From Treponema sp. (lineage in GTDB: Bacteria; Spirochaetota; Spirochaetia; Treponematales; Breznakiellaceae), in the NCBI GenBank assembly GCA_031266255.1, contig JAISBK010000028.1:1-6496 (forward strand): 6,496 nucleotides of DNA, read 5' to 3'. The notes under the pieces were generated by a model. The model had not been told where the DNA came from. It worked only from the letters and a program-made list of their open reading frames with translations, and ran no database searches. Below, one piece after another: positions 1 to 5,475 of this stretch. How positions within the stretch are numbered: the stretch's first letter is position 1; each line of letters starts with the position of its first letter. The position numbers and the translations under genes were made by a program.

Positions 1-221
1 CGGGATGCGGAGAAAGGATTCAGTTCTCCTTGCAGCAGGGGAGGGGCAACGGTGGCTACTAGTTCGGGATACGTCGTATTAGTATCCATATACAAAAAAA
101 ACTGCCGCAAGTCCATTACCGAAGCCGGGACATACAGTCCCCCTTCCTGGGGCAGGCAACGGAGGATCGCTTCCTTAAAAGAAACCACGGCTTTATTCGA
201 TTGGGTAGATTTGAACTGCAT
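1..221 (-). CDS. thrC: Threonine synthase, N-terminal part (runs off left edge)
   Basis: Threonine synthase is a cytosolic PLP enzyme that converts O-phosphohomoserine to threonine, the last step of the pathway. Reading leftwards from the ATG at 221, 73 codons are open to the window edge. The translation matches the Thr_synth_N pattern: it begins MQFKSTQSNKAVVSFKEAIL, then has the near-invariant GGLYVP (residues 27-32) and, after a gap, TYPELVATVAPPLL (residues 50-63). The catalytic PLP domain lies outside the window. An AAGGA Shine-Dalgarno (229-233 on the plus strand) sits 7 nt before this ATG and supports the start. The gene is divergent from the kinase gene to its right. I see no clear promoter for it, although the intergenic region carries a stem-loop and a short repeat. 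Identity rests on the N-terminal domain only. Confidence 0.85.
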   Translation of the reverse strand, partial: MQFKSTQSNKAVVSFKEAILRCLPQEGGLYVPASVMDLRQFFLYMDTNTTYPELVATVAPPLLQGELNPFSAS

Positions 222-241
222 GCATGTATCCTTAGCATATA

Positions 242-349
242 TGGGTTATTAGGGCTTTGCCGGCCTTCGCTCTTTCTCATACCTGTCTTTAAGCACCATA
301 CTGCGTATATAACCATACCTTGAAGGCCGGTAGGTTCCTAGGTAACGTT
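242..349 (-). repeat. Intergenic repeat, copy B (with inserted stem-loop)
   Basis: Read on the minus strand, this stretch contains GGAACCTACCGG (327-338), preceded by an AACGTTACCTA-like sequence and followed further on by ATAACCCA (242-249). The same 12-mer and 8-mer occur in the same order on the plus strand at 2430-2441 and 2451-2458. Here the two blocks are separated by about 77 nt instead of 9. The extra material is almost all contained in an inverted repeat, CCGGCCTTC (260-268) against GAAGGCCGG (322-330), with a loop of about 53 nt. The nature of the element is unknown. It lies in the leader region of thrC. Confidence 0.45.
260..330. repeat. 9-bp perfect inverted repeat upstream of thrC
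   Basis: CCGGCCTTC at 260-268 is the exact reverse complement of GAAGGCCGG at 322-330, with one further G-U pair possible at each end. The loop is about 53 nt. It lies 39-109 nt upstream of the thrC start. No T-tract follows it on either strand, so it does not look like a terminator. It could be a leader structure or part of the repeat element described for this region. Confidence 0.5.
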
Positions 350-363
350 CATAGGATAACGTT
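343..363. repeat. Direct repeat of TAACGTT
   Basis: TAACGTT occurs at 343-349 and again at 357-363, a 14-nt period. Each copy contains the palindrome AACGTT. The pair sits between thrC and the kinase promoter. It might be a small tandem duplication or an operator half-site pair. No function can be assigned. Confidence 0.35.
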
Positions 364-438
364 TACTGGTTAAAGTGTACTCATAGAATCTGGAATCTGC
401 AAGGTACCAAGCCAAAACAGGCCTTTACCGGGTCATTT

Positions 439-467
439 TTGACGGGATGCTGATTTGATCGTATACT
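439..467 (+). promoter_or_regulatory. Sigma70-type promoter for the kinase-like gene
   Basis: TTGACG (439-444) and TATACT (462-467) are separated by exactly 17 nt. Each box matches the sigma70 consensus at five of six positions. Transcription would start near 474, giving a leader of about 65 nt before the ATG at 539. The position also decides the gene start: the longer open frame with a TTG at 455 begins upstream of the -10 box and so cannot be the translated form from this promoter. Confidence 0.7.
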
Positions 468-538
468 GTAAGCAAGTGGTCTTTTTAGTAAGACGGAGAT
501 CGCTGGTACTAGGGATAAAACAGAAGGAAGGGATTCAG

Positions 539-1360
539 ATGGCAATTATTACGATTTCTCGGGAATTAGCCGCCCTGGGTGACGAGACTGCCCATGAATT
601 GGCAAAACTTTTAAAGTATCGCTTCGTGGATAAAGAAACCTTAGAAGCGCGGATTAAAGCTTTTGGGATTGAGGATCGGAAATTTCAGAAATACGATGAG
701 CGGAGACCTTCATTCTGGGCATCCCTCTCCCAGGATAGGGATCATTATCTCCATTACCTGAAAACCGCAATGCTCACCGAAGCCAGTGAGGGAAATGCGA
801 TCATCATTGGCCGGGGGGCTAATGTCATTTTCAAAAATGTCCCTGGGGTCCTGTCGGTTTTTCTCACCGCCCCCCTTGAGGTTCGTATTCAGCGGGTAAA
901 AAGCTATTTCCATTGTGATGACAAACGGGCGCTGCAAATCATCGAACGAAGCGATAAGGATCGGGAAGGGTTTCACCATTATTTTTTTGAGATGGAATGG
1001 CACCATTCGGGAAATTACCATCTCAGCTTAAATACCGGCCACCTGCACCCGGCTGTGTGCGGAGAGATCATCAAGTATCTGCGGGACAGGATCATTACCC
1101 AAGAAGCGGAGTCCCAACATGCCCTGCGTTTGCAGGAGCTGACCTTAGGGCAGCAAGTGAAGCATTACATCCTCTATGAAAAGGAAATCCCCGTTCATTT
1201 CTTGGAAGCCTTGGTTTCCCCGGAGGGTATAATCCTCTATGGCGTTGCGAATTCCAAGGCAATGGTGGAAGCCGCGGTTTCTGCAACCCAAGAATTGGTT
1301 CCCTTCAAAAGTGTACAATCCGAAATGCAGGTGGTTCAGGAATACAAGGTGATGCACTGA
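539..1360 (+). CDS. Cytidylate-kinase-like protein with C-terminal BON-like domain
   Basis: This 273-residue cytosolic protein resembles the Cytidylate_kin_like family (P-loop NMP-kinase relatives). The N-terminus has the family's ITISRE opening (residues 4-9), but the usual glycine-rich loop after it is replaced by LAALGDETA. Further family marks are the IIIGRGANVI block (residues 88-97), FLTAPLEVRIQRV (residues 108-120), a basic lid segment around DKDREGFHHYFF (139-150) and NYHLSLNTG (159-167). The kinase part ends near residue 190. A further ~80 residues follow, in which IPVHFLEALVSPEGIILYG and the downstream helix and strand look like a BON domain. A purine-rich Shine-Dalgarno, AGGAAGGGA (525-533), sits just before the ATG. 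Whether it phosphorylates CMP is uncertain given the altered P-loop; a regulatory role is possible. The gene stands alone behind its own promoter. Confidence 0.75.
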   Translation: MAIITISRELAALGDETAHELAKLLKYRFVDKETLEARIKAFGIEDRKFQKYDERRPSFWASLSQDRDHYLHYLKTAMLTEASEGNAIIIGRGANVIFKNVPGVLSVFLTAPLEVRIQRVKSYFHCDDKRALQIIERSDKDREGFHHYFFEMEWHHSGNYHLSLNTGHLHPAVCGEIIKYLRDRIITQEAESQHALRLQELTLGQQVKHYILYEKEIPVHFLEALVSPEGIILYGVANSKAMVEAAVSATQELVPFKSVQSEMQVVQEYKVMH

Positions 1361-1379
1361 AAAAGTTTTTTCCATTCCG

Positions 1380-1409
1380 TTGACTAAACCGATAGATGTA
1401 TTCTATTGT
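1380..1409 (+). promoter_or_regulatory. Possible promoter for the serine acetyltransferase gene
   Basis: TTGACT (1380-1385) and TATTGT (1404-1409) are 18 nt apart. The -35 box is good; the -10 box matches only four of six positions. Transcription would begin near 1416. That leaves a leader of about 40 nt that holds the AGGAG at 1441-1445 and the ATG at 1457. It is plausible but not strong. Read-through from the kinase gene is the alternative, since no terminator is visible between the two genes. Confidence 0.4.
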
Positions 1410-1456
1410 TTATCCATTAGTAACCCTTTATGGGGCAGATAGGAGCGTGCTCAATA

Positions 1457-2416
1457 ATGGAAAAGGTTCGGAACACCTGCTTAAAGTACCTCACGGATAT
1501 GCTCATCAAAAGCTATGAAGAACATGCGGAGATCATTAAAGTCGATTCGATACATTTGCTGAACCGGGAACGTATCGTGGATATGCTGGAAACCCTGCGG
1601 CATTTGGTTTTTCCCGGCTACTTTGGCAAAAAAAACATATCCCTCCTGTCGGTGGAATACCATGCGGGGGATATGCTTGAAGAGGTTCAACACGCGCTTT
1701 CCAAAGAGACGGTCAGGGCGCTCCATTACAGCCCCTATTACGGCGGCCTTGGAAAGGAACTGCTCGAGGAAAAAGCCGCGGATATTGCCTTTCATTTTTT
1801 GGCCCGCCTGCCTTTAGTGCGGGAATATCTAGCTCAGGATGTTTCAGCGACCTTTGACGGGGATCCTGCAGCCGCTAATCTGGATGAGATCATCGTATCC
1901 TATCCGGGAATCTACGCCATCATGGTTTACCGTCTGGCCCATATTCTCTATGAGTTGGAAGTTCCGCTCATCCCCCGGATCATGACCGAATATGCCCACA
2001 ACATCACCGGCATTGATATACACCCCGGCGCGGTTATCGGTCATCATTTTTTTATCGACCACGGTACGGGCATTGTTATTGGGGAAACCACGGTTATCGG
2101 GAACCACGTAAAGATCTACCAGGGAGTTACGCTGGGAGGACTTTCCACCCGGGGCGGTCAGACCCTTAAAGGGGCTAAACGGCACCCCACTATCGAGGAT
2201 CATGTTACGATTTATTCAGGGGCTTCCATCCTCGGCGGCAATACCGTTATTGGCGAAGGGGTGGTTATCGGCAGCAATGCGTTTGTGACCAAGTCGGTAC
2301 CTGAAAAGACCAGGGTCAGTATCAAAAACCCGGAACTCCAATTCAAGTCCGACGAACACGCCCCTCCTACCCATACGGAACTACGTCAGGACGAATTCTG
2401 GGACTGGGTCATCTAG
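1457..2416 (+). CDS. cysE: Serine O-acetyltransferase, EpsC type
   Basis: The product acetylates L-serine with acetyl-CoA to O-acetylserine, the precursor of cysteine, in the cytosol. It is 319 residues long. The N-terminal ~130 residues are helical. They are followed by FDGDPAA (133-139), an SYPGIYAIMVYRLAH helix (148-162) and PLIPRIMTEYAH (170-181). A left-handed beta-helix of hexapeptide repeats follows (about 184-285). GIDIHPGA (185-192), DHGTGIVIGE (201-210) and KRHPTI (241-246) carry the His and Asp residues that correspond to the E. coli CysE active site. This arrangement fits the EpsC/SatA branch more than short CysE. I chose the ATG at 1457 because AGGAG (1441-1445) precedes it; the in-frame ATG at 1430 has no such site. 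No cysteine synthase gene adjoins it. It ends at a terminator shared with the convergent permease. Confidence 0.9.
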   Translation: MEKVRNTCLKYLTDMLIKSYEEHAEIIKVDSIHLLNRERIVDMLETLRHLVFPGYFGKKNISLLSVEYHAGDMLEEVQHALSKETVRALHYSPYYGGLGKELLEEKAADIAFHFLARLPLVREYLAQDVSATFDGDPAAANLDEIIVSYPGIYAIMVYRLAHILYELEVPLIPRIMTEYAHNITGIDIHPGAVIGHHFFIDHGTGIVIGETTVIGNHVKIYQGVTLGGLSTRGGQTLKGAKRHPTIEDHVTIYSGASILGGNTVIGEGVVIGSNAFVTKSVPEKTRVSIKNPELQFKSDEHAPPTHTELRQDEFWDWVI

Positions 2417-2420
2417 CATC

Positions 2421-2458
2421 TAACGTGCCGGAACCTACCGGGTGAAGCTCATAACCCA
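2421..2458 (+). repeat. Intergenic repeat, copy A
   Basis: This is the plus-strand copy of the repeat also found inverted at 242-349. It contains TAACGTGCC, then GGAACCTACCGG (2430-2441), a 9-nt spacer and ATAACCCA (2451-2458). It starts four bases after the acetyltransferase stop codon. The exact shared blocks are short (12 and 8 nt) but in the same order. Common ancestry is therefore likely but not certain. Confidence 0.45.
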
Positions 2459-2487
2459 ATACTCTACAGCCAAACCGCAGCTCCCGT

Positions 2488-2527
2488 AAGCCGTGTGTCT
2501 CCCGCACCCTACACGGTTTTCTTCTCT
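2488..2527 (+). terminator. Rho-independent terminator after the acetyltransferase gene
   Basis: CCGTGT (2491-2496) pairs with ACACGG (2511-2516) around a 14-nt loop. The stem extends outward by AAG against TTT to nine pairs, one of them G-U. The right arm runs into TTTTCTTCTCTT. This fits an intrinsic terminator for the plus-strand gene. It overlaps the last codons of the convergent permease gene. On the minus strand no T-tract follows, so it is not an obvious terminator for the permease. Confidence 0.55.
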
Positions 2528-3858
2528 TCCGAACCCAGGGCCGCGATCTCCATATTCTGGGGAAGGATCAGATTAAGGAGTATGGAGATTACAAAGGTTA
2601 CCGCCACACAGTTGTTGGCAAAAACCTCTCTTACCAGCGTGGGAAAGATGGTAAACAATTCGGGGACCTGGGTAAAACCGACCCCGATGCCAATGGACAA
2701 TGAGGCTATGATGATGTTCCGCTGGGTAAATCCGCAGCGGGTGAGCATTTGAACGCCGCTTATCACAATCGACCCGAACATCATGATCGTGCATCCCCCA
2801 AGAACGGCGGCAGGCAGGCTGGCGAAAAATACCCCCACCGGCGGAAACAAACCCGCCAGGATCATGCAGGCTGCCCCGGTCATGATGGTAAACCGGTTGA
2901 CCACTTTGGTCATGGCGATAAGGCCGACATTCTGGCTGAAAGAGGTAACCGGCAGACAGCCGAAAAGAGAGGATATGCTGCTGGAAAAGCCGTCACAGGC
3001 CAGGGAACCGGATATTTCCTTTTCCGTTATTTCACGGTTCAACCCCATGATGGTCATGGCCGAGGTATCCCCAATGGTTTCTGTCGCGGAAACGAGGAAT
3101 ATGATCGTTACCGAAACAATGGCCCCAACGTTAAATTCCGGCATAAAGGGAAGAATCCGGGGAATCGATATAAAACCCGCGGTGGCGAACCCCGAGAGAT
3201 CAACCATCCCCAGGATACAGGCAAGCAGATACCCGACGACCAGCCCGAACAGAACGGAAAGCTGCTTCCAGTAGGATTTTGCAAAGATGTTAAAGAAAAG
3301 GCAGCCCAAGAGGGTTACCGTACCCAAAAGCAGATTGGTGGGAGACCCAATATCGGGGCTTCCCATGCCGCCGCCGAAAGAAGCGGCTCCCACCACAAGC
3401 AGGGAAAAGCCGATGGTAGTAACCACGCTTGCGGCGACTATCGGGGCGATGATCCATTTCCAATACTTCGCCAAAAGCCCCAGGCAGCCCTCAATGCAGC
3501 CGCCCACAAGAACCGCCCCGATAACCGTCGGATACCCATAGGTGATTCCCACATAGCAGAGGATCGTTACAAAGGTAAAGCTGACCCCCATGATGATGGG
3601 CAGTCTTGCGCCGATTCTCCAAACCGGATAGAGCTGAATGAGGGAGGCGATCCCCGCCACCACCATAGCATTCTGGACGAGCATGGCGGTCTGCCCGGAA
3701 TCAAGTTTTACCGCCCCGGCAACAATAATGATGGGCGCCAAATTGGACACAAACATGGCAAGTACGTGCTGCAGCCCAAAGGGGATGGCCCTGCCCAGGG
3801 GTACCCTGCCGTCCAACTGATAAATATTCATCATATCCGCTTTTTTGTTTTCCTTCAT
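2509..3858 (-). CDS. NCS2-family purine (xanthine/urate-type) permease
   Basis: This 449-residue inner-membrane protein is a nucleobase:cation symporter-2 member, expected to have the 14-segment UraA fold. Hydrophobic segments run throughout. The PROSITE xanthine/uracil permease signature is clear at residues 348-368 (LPAAVLGG, then TIMMFGSIVISG). Substrate-site residues in order are the QH pair in the first membrane helix (30-31), Glu260 in SATETIGDTSA, Asp289 in ACDGFSSSISSLFG and Gln309-Asn310 in TSFSQNVG. The QN pair is typical of purine transporters such as XanQ, whereas uracil transporters such as UraA carry EN there. Xanthine or urate is therefore likelier than uracil; this is an inference. 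The start is fixed by a perfect GGAGGA (3863-3868 on the plus strand) just before the ATG. The gene is convergent with the acetyltransferase, and a stem-loop lies 33-74 nt upstream. Confidence 0.88.
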   Translation of the reverse strand: MKENKKADMMNIYQLDGRVPLGRAIPFGLQHVLAMFVSNLAPIIIVAGAVKLDSGQTAMLVQNAMVVAGIASLIQLYPVWRIGARLPIIMGVSFTFVTILCYVGITYGYPTVIGAVLVGGCIEGCLGLLAKYWKWIIAPIVAASVVTTIGFSLLVVGAASFGGGMGSPDIGSPTNLLLGTVTLLGCLFFNIFAKSYWKQLSVLFGLVVGYLLACILGMVDLSGFATAGFISIPRILPFMPEFNVGAIVSVTIIFLVSATETIGDTSAMTIMGLNREITEKEISGSLACDGFSSSISSLFGCLPVTSFSQNVGLIAMTKVVNRFTIMTGAACMILAGLFPPVGVFFASLPAAVLGGCTIMMFGSIVISGVQMLTRCGFTQRNIIIASLSIGIGVGFTQVPELFTIFPTLVREVFANNCVAVTFVISILLNLILPQNMEIAALGSEEKKTV

Positions 3859-3862
3859 CTTT

Positions 3863-3878
3863 TCCTCCTAAAATTATA
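3863..3878 (-). promoter_or_regulatory. Strong ribosome binding site, with TATAAT immediately upstream
   Basis: Reading on the minus strand, TATAAT (3878-3873) is followed within 4 nt by AGGAGGA (3869-3863) and then the ATG of the permease gene. The Shine-Dalgarno is near perfect and fixes the start. The TATAAT is probably chance A+T richness. If it were a -10 box, transcription would begin at or inside the Shine-Dalgarno, and there is no matching -35 box 17 nt upstream. Confidence 0.6.
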
Positions 3879-3890
3879 AGCGTGGGCATG

Positions 3891-3932
3891 TTCCATGCAT
3901 TAACGGATGTTGGGATACCGTAAATCATGGAA
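3891..3932 (-). promoter_or_regulatory. Long imperfect stem-loop in the permease leader
   Basis: TTCCATGCATTAACGG (3891-3906) pairs with CCGTAAATCATGGAA (3918-3932) around an 11-nt loop, with one bulged base and one mismatch. On the minus strand it lies 33-74 nt before the permease ATG and is followed by mixed sequence, not a T-tract. That argues against an intrinsic terminator. It could be an operator palindrome for a purine-responsive regulator or an RNA structure in the leader. I could not match it to a known purine riboswitch. Confidence 0.5.
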
Positions 3933-4007
3933 AACCCCATACTAGCTTATTTTAGAACCAAAATACAAGATCTGTATGAAAACTTCGCACGCCTTTCAAC
4001 TCCGTAG

Positions 4008-4898
4008 TTATTCCCGAAAACGGAACACCTTACCTTTAGGGACAAACGGAAGGGACCGTCCTTCGGGGATGAGGTATGCGTGTTCCCGGCCGTATAGTAC
4101 CAAATGGTCTTCGCAGTATCCGTCGGTAATGATGAGGATGGGGGCGGTTTCGGGAAAATCCCCCGCGGTTTTAAGCAGATCAATGCCGGGCTGCAGTACC
4201 GTGCCGCCCCGGCCTTTCACCTTAACGGTGCCGGCAATGGCTTCGGGCTGCAAATAACCTTGGTCGTAGGCTTCGGCATCGCAAAACACCACCCGTACCC
4301 CAGGCACATCCCGGGCTGCGGAATAGCCGGCGATAGCACCGTGGGCACTGGCCAGACTTAAAGGTGGAGGCAAGCGCGCCCAGCAGGGGATAACGGGAAA
4401 TAAACCACGCCTTGGCCTGTTCCGCCAGGGAACGCTCGTGGTCTTGGTCATTGCTCTCAACTACTACCCCGCCTGTCCGGTCAACGGTATGAAGTCAGGC
4501 TTTTCCCAGTCCGGCGGCGGCCGGAGGCCAAAATGTATGTCGTCAAGGAATCGCTCCACCACTAAATCGCACGCATGGTTCCACGCTGCGGGATCAGGAT
4601 CAAGGAGTTTGAAACGAAGAGGATCAAAATGGCCCATACCCAGATGCAGGAGGCAATGGGCTATGACCCGCGCCCATTCTTTGGGTTCCAGCGGGGCGTT
4701 GATGAAACAATGGATACCACCATTCTGGAAAACCGTCGCATATCCCTGGCCGTCTTCCCGGATTGTGAGATGGCGATGTCCCCACAGAGACTCAAAAATA
4801 GGGTGCGCTGAAATCAGCTCGGATCCCGCTTCGAATCGTTTCTTTTTCGGATTGGGTTTTTCTTCCTTCCGCGGATTTTTACGCCTCTTGGCCACCAT
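4008..4898 (-). pseudogene. Broken metallopeptidase-like / VWA-like (DUF2201) protein
   Basis: This is the remains of the VWA-like partner of the MoxR ATPase next to it. The start is the ATG at 4898, with AGGGGAG (4904-4910) 5 nt before it, overlapping the ATPase stop. The first 144 codons have a basic N-terminus and then AHCLLHLGMGH (residues 80-90, a His motif like that of DUF2201_N), followed by AAWNHACDLVVERFL. A TAG at 4464-4466 ends that frame. Coding continues one frame over (SNDQDHERSLAEQAK, then AWFISRYPLLGALASTFK, to about 4361). It then jumps again to a VWA C-terminus (LASAHGAIAGYSAARDVP, VRVVFCDAEAYDQGY, GRGGTVLQPGIDLL, LIITDGYC) that ends at 4008. The stretch with the MIDAS DxSxS motif is missing, as is most of the middle. 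The total is much shorter than family members as I recall them. A non-functional remnant is the best call. Confidence 0.75.
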
Positions 4899-4909
4899 AG
4901 GAACTCCCC

Positions 4910-5429
4910 TTATTTGACCGTTTTCTTTTCGGCAAGCCGGGGAAGATCCCGCACGAGTTCTACCATAAATCAATCCGGCAGCATATCATGAGCATTGTCT
5001 TCAGGGGGCGCCACCGTCATCTGGGCTATCTCAAGACTGATATTCGCCAGGTCTCGCTTCAGTTCCTTGATGAGCTGAGAACGGAAACTCTGGGCAAGGA
5101 AATAGAGTACATCCCGGTCTTCCGCCGCGGAAGGCCATTTTTCATCCCCGTCGATGATCTTGGCGAGGGTGTACCGGTTATGGATCTGCTTGACAAAGGC
5201 CCGGAACTGAACCGCGTGGGGGGGCGACAGGCACCCCGATAATATCTTCCGGCGCCAACTGGCTCCCCAAGAGGGATACGCAGGGAAACCCCAGGTCCGC
5301 GGCGAACTGTTCAACAATAGAGCTTTTACCGATACCCGGAGCACCCCATATAAAAACCGGCCGCGTTACCGCCACATTGAGCAGTACATTTAAAAGTTCT
5401 TTTTGGCTCACGGTTATAGCAATATGCAT
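4910..5429 (-). pseudogene. Broken MoxR-type AAA+ ATPase
   Basis: Intact relatives are AAA+ ATPases of roughly 300-400 residues that work with VWA-domain partners. Here the N-terminus is well preserved: VSQKELLNVLL, then PVFIWGAPGIGKSSIVEQFA with Walker A GAPGIGKS at residues 29-36, then SLLGSQLAPEDIIGVP. At about 5231-5237 the sequence jumps into a C-terminal segment in another frame (GCLSPPHAVQFRAFVKQI, then RYTLAKIIDGDEKW, EDRDVLYFLAQSFR and LANISLEIAQM). The core with Walker B, the sensors and the arginine finger is gone. A TGA at 4970-4972 follows LPD. After it 19 more sensible codons (FMVELVRDLPRLAEKKTVK) run to a TAA at 4910-4912. The start ATG has an AGGGAGG about 15 nt upstream, which is unusually far. 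The frame loss, core deletion and nonsense codon make this a pseudogene. Confidence 0.8.
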
Positions 5430-5475
5430 TAAATCTGTTTCAAACCTCCCTAGATAAACGCTCGGTAGTTAAAAA

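Noticed and set aside
455..538. Upstream extension of the kinase-like gene to a TTG at 455
   Set aside because: The extension begins upstream of the promoter -10 box, has no family similarity, and the ATG at 539 has a strong Shine-Dalgarno and matches the usual family start (ITISRE).
1430..1456. ATG at 1430 as the acetyltransferase start
   Set aside because: No ribosome site precedes it. AGGAG at 1441-1445 lies inside this extension and serves the ATG at 1457.
2749..3879. A 376-codon open frame on the plus strand across the permease gene
   Set aside because: It lies antisense to a clear NCS2 permease with all family motifs. Its translation is rich in Gly, Arg, His and Asp with no recognisable domain, as expected from the antisense of a hydrophobic gene.
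3907..3932. CCGTAAA-containing stretch resembling the L3 loop of a purine riboswitch
   Set aside because: It is on the plus strand, opposite to the permease. The other conserved purine aptamer segments are absent, and the bases are part of a stem rather than a loop.
4899..4973. ATG at 4973 as the start of the VWA-partner gene
   Set aside because: The segment 4973-4913 encodes the ATPase C-terminus (FMVELVRDLPRLAEKKTVK) in another frame, and a good Shine-Dalgarno sits before the ATG at 4898.
5215..5224. Phase-variable poly-C tract (seven C on the minus strand) as the cause of the ATPase frame change
   Set aside because: The C-terminal family block (GCLSPPHAVQF) is already readable upstream of the tract in its own frame, so the frame change occurs at the deletion join at 5231-5237, not in the tract.
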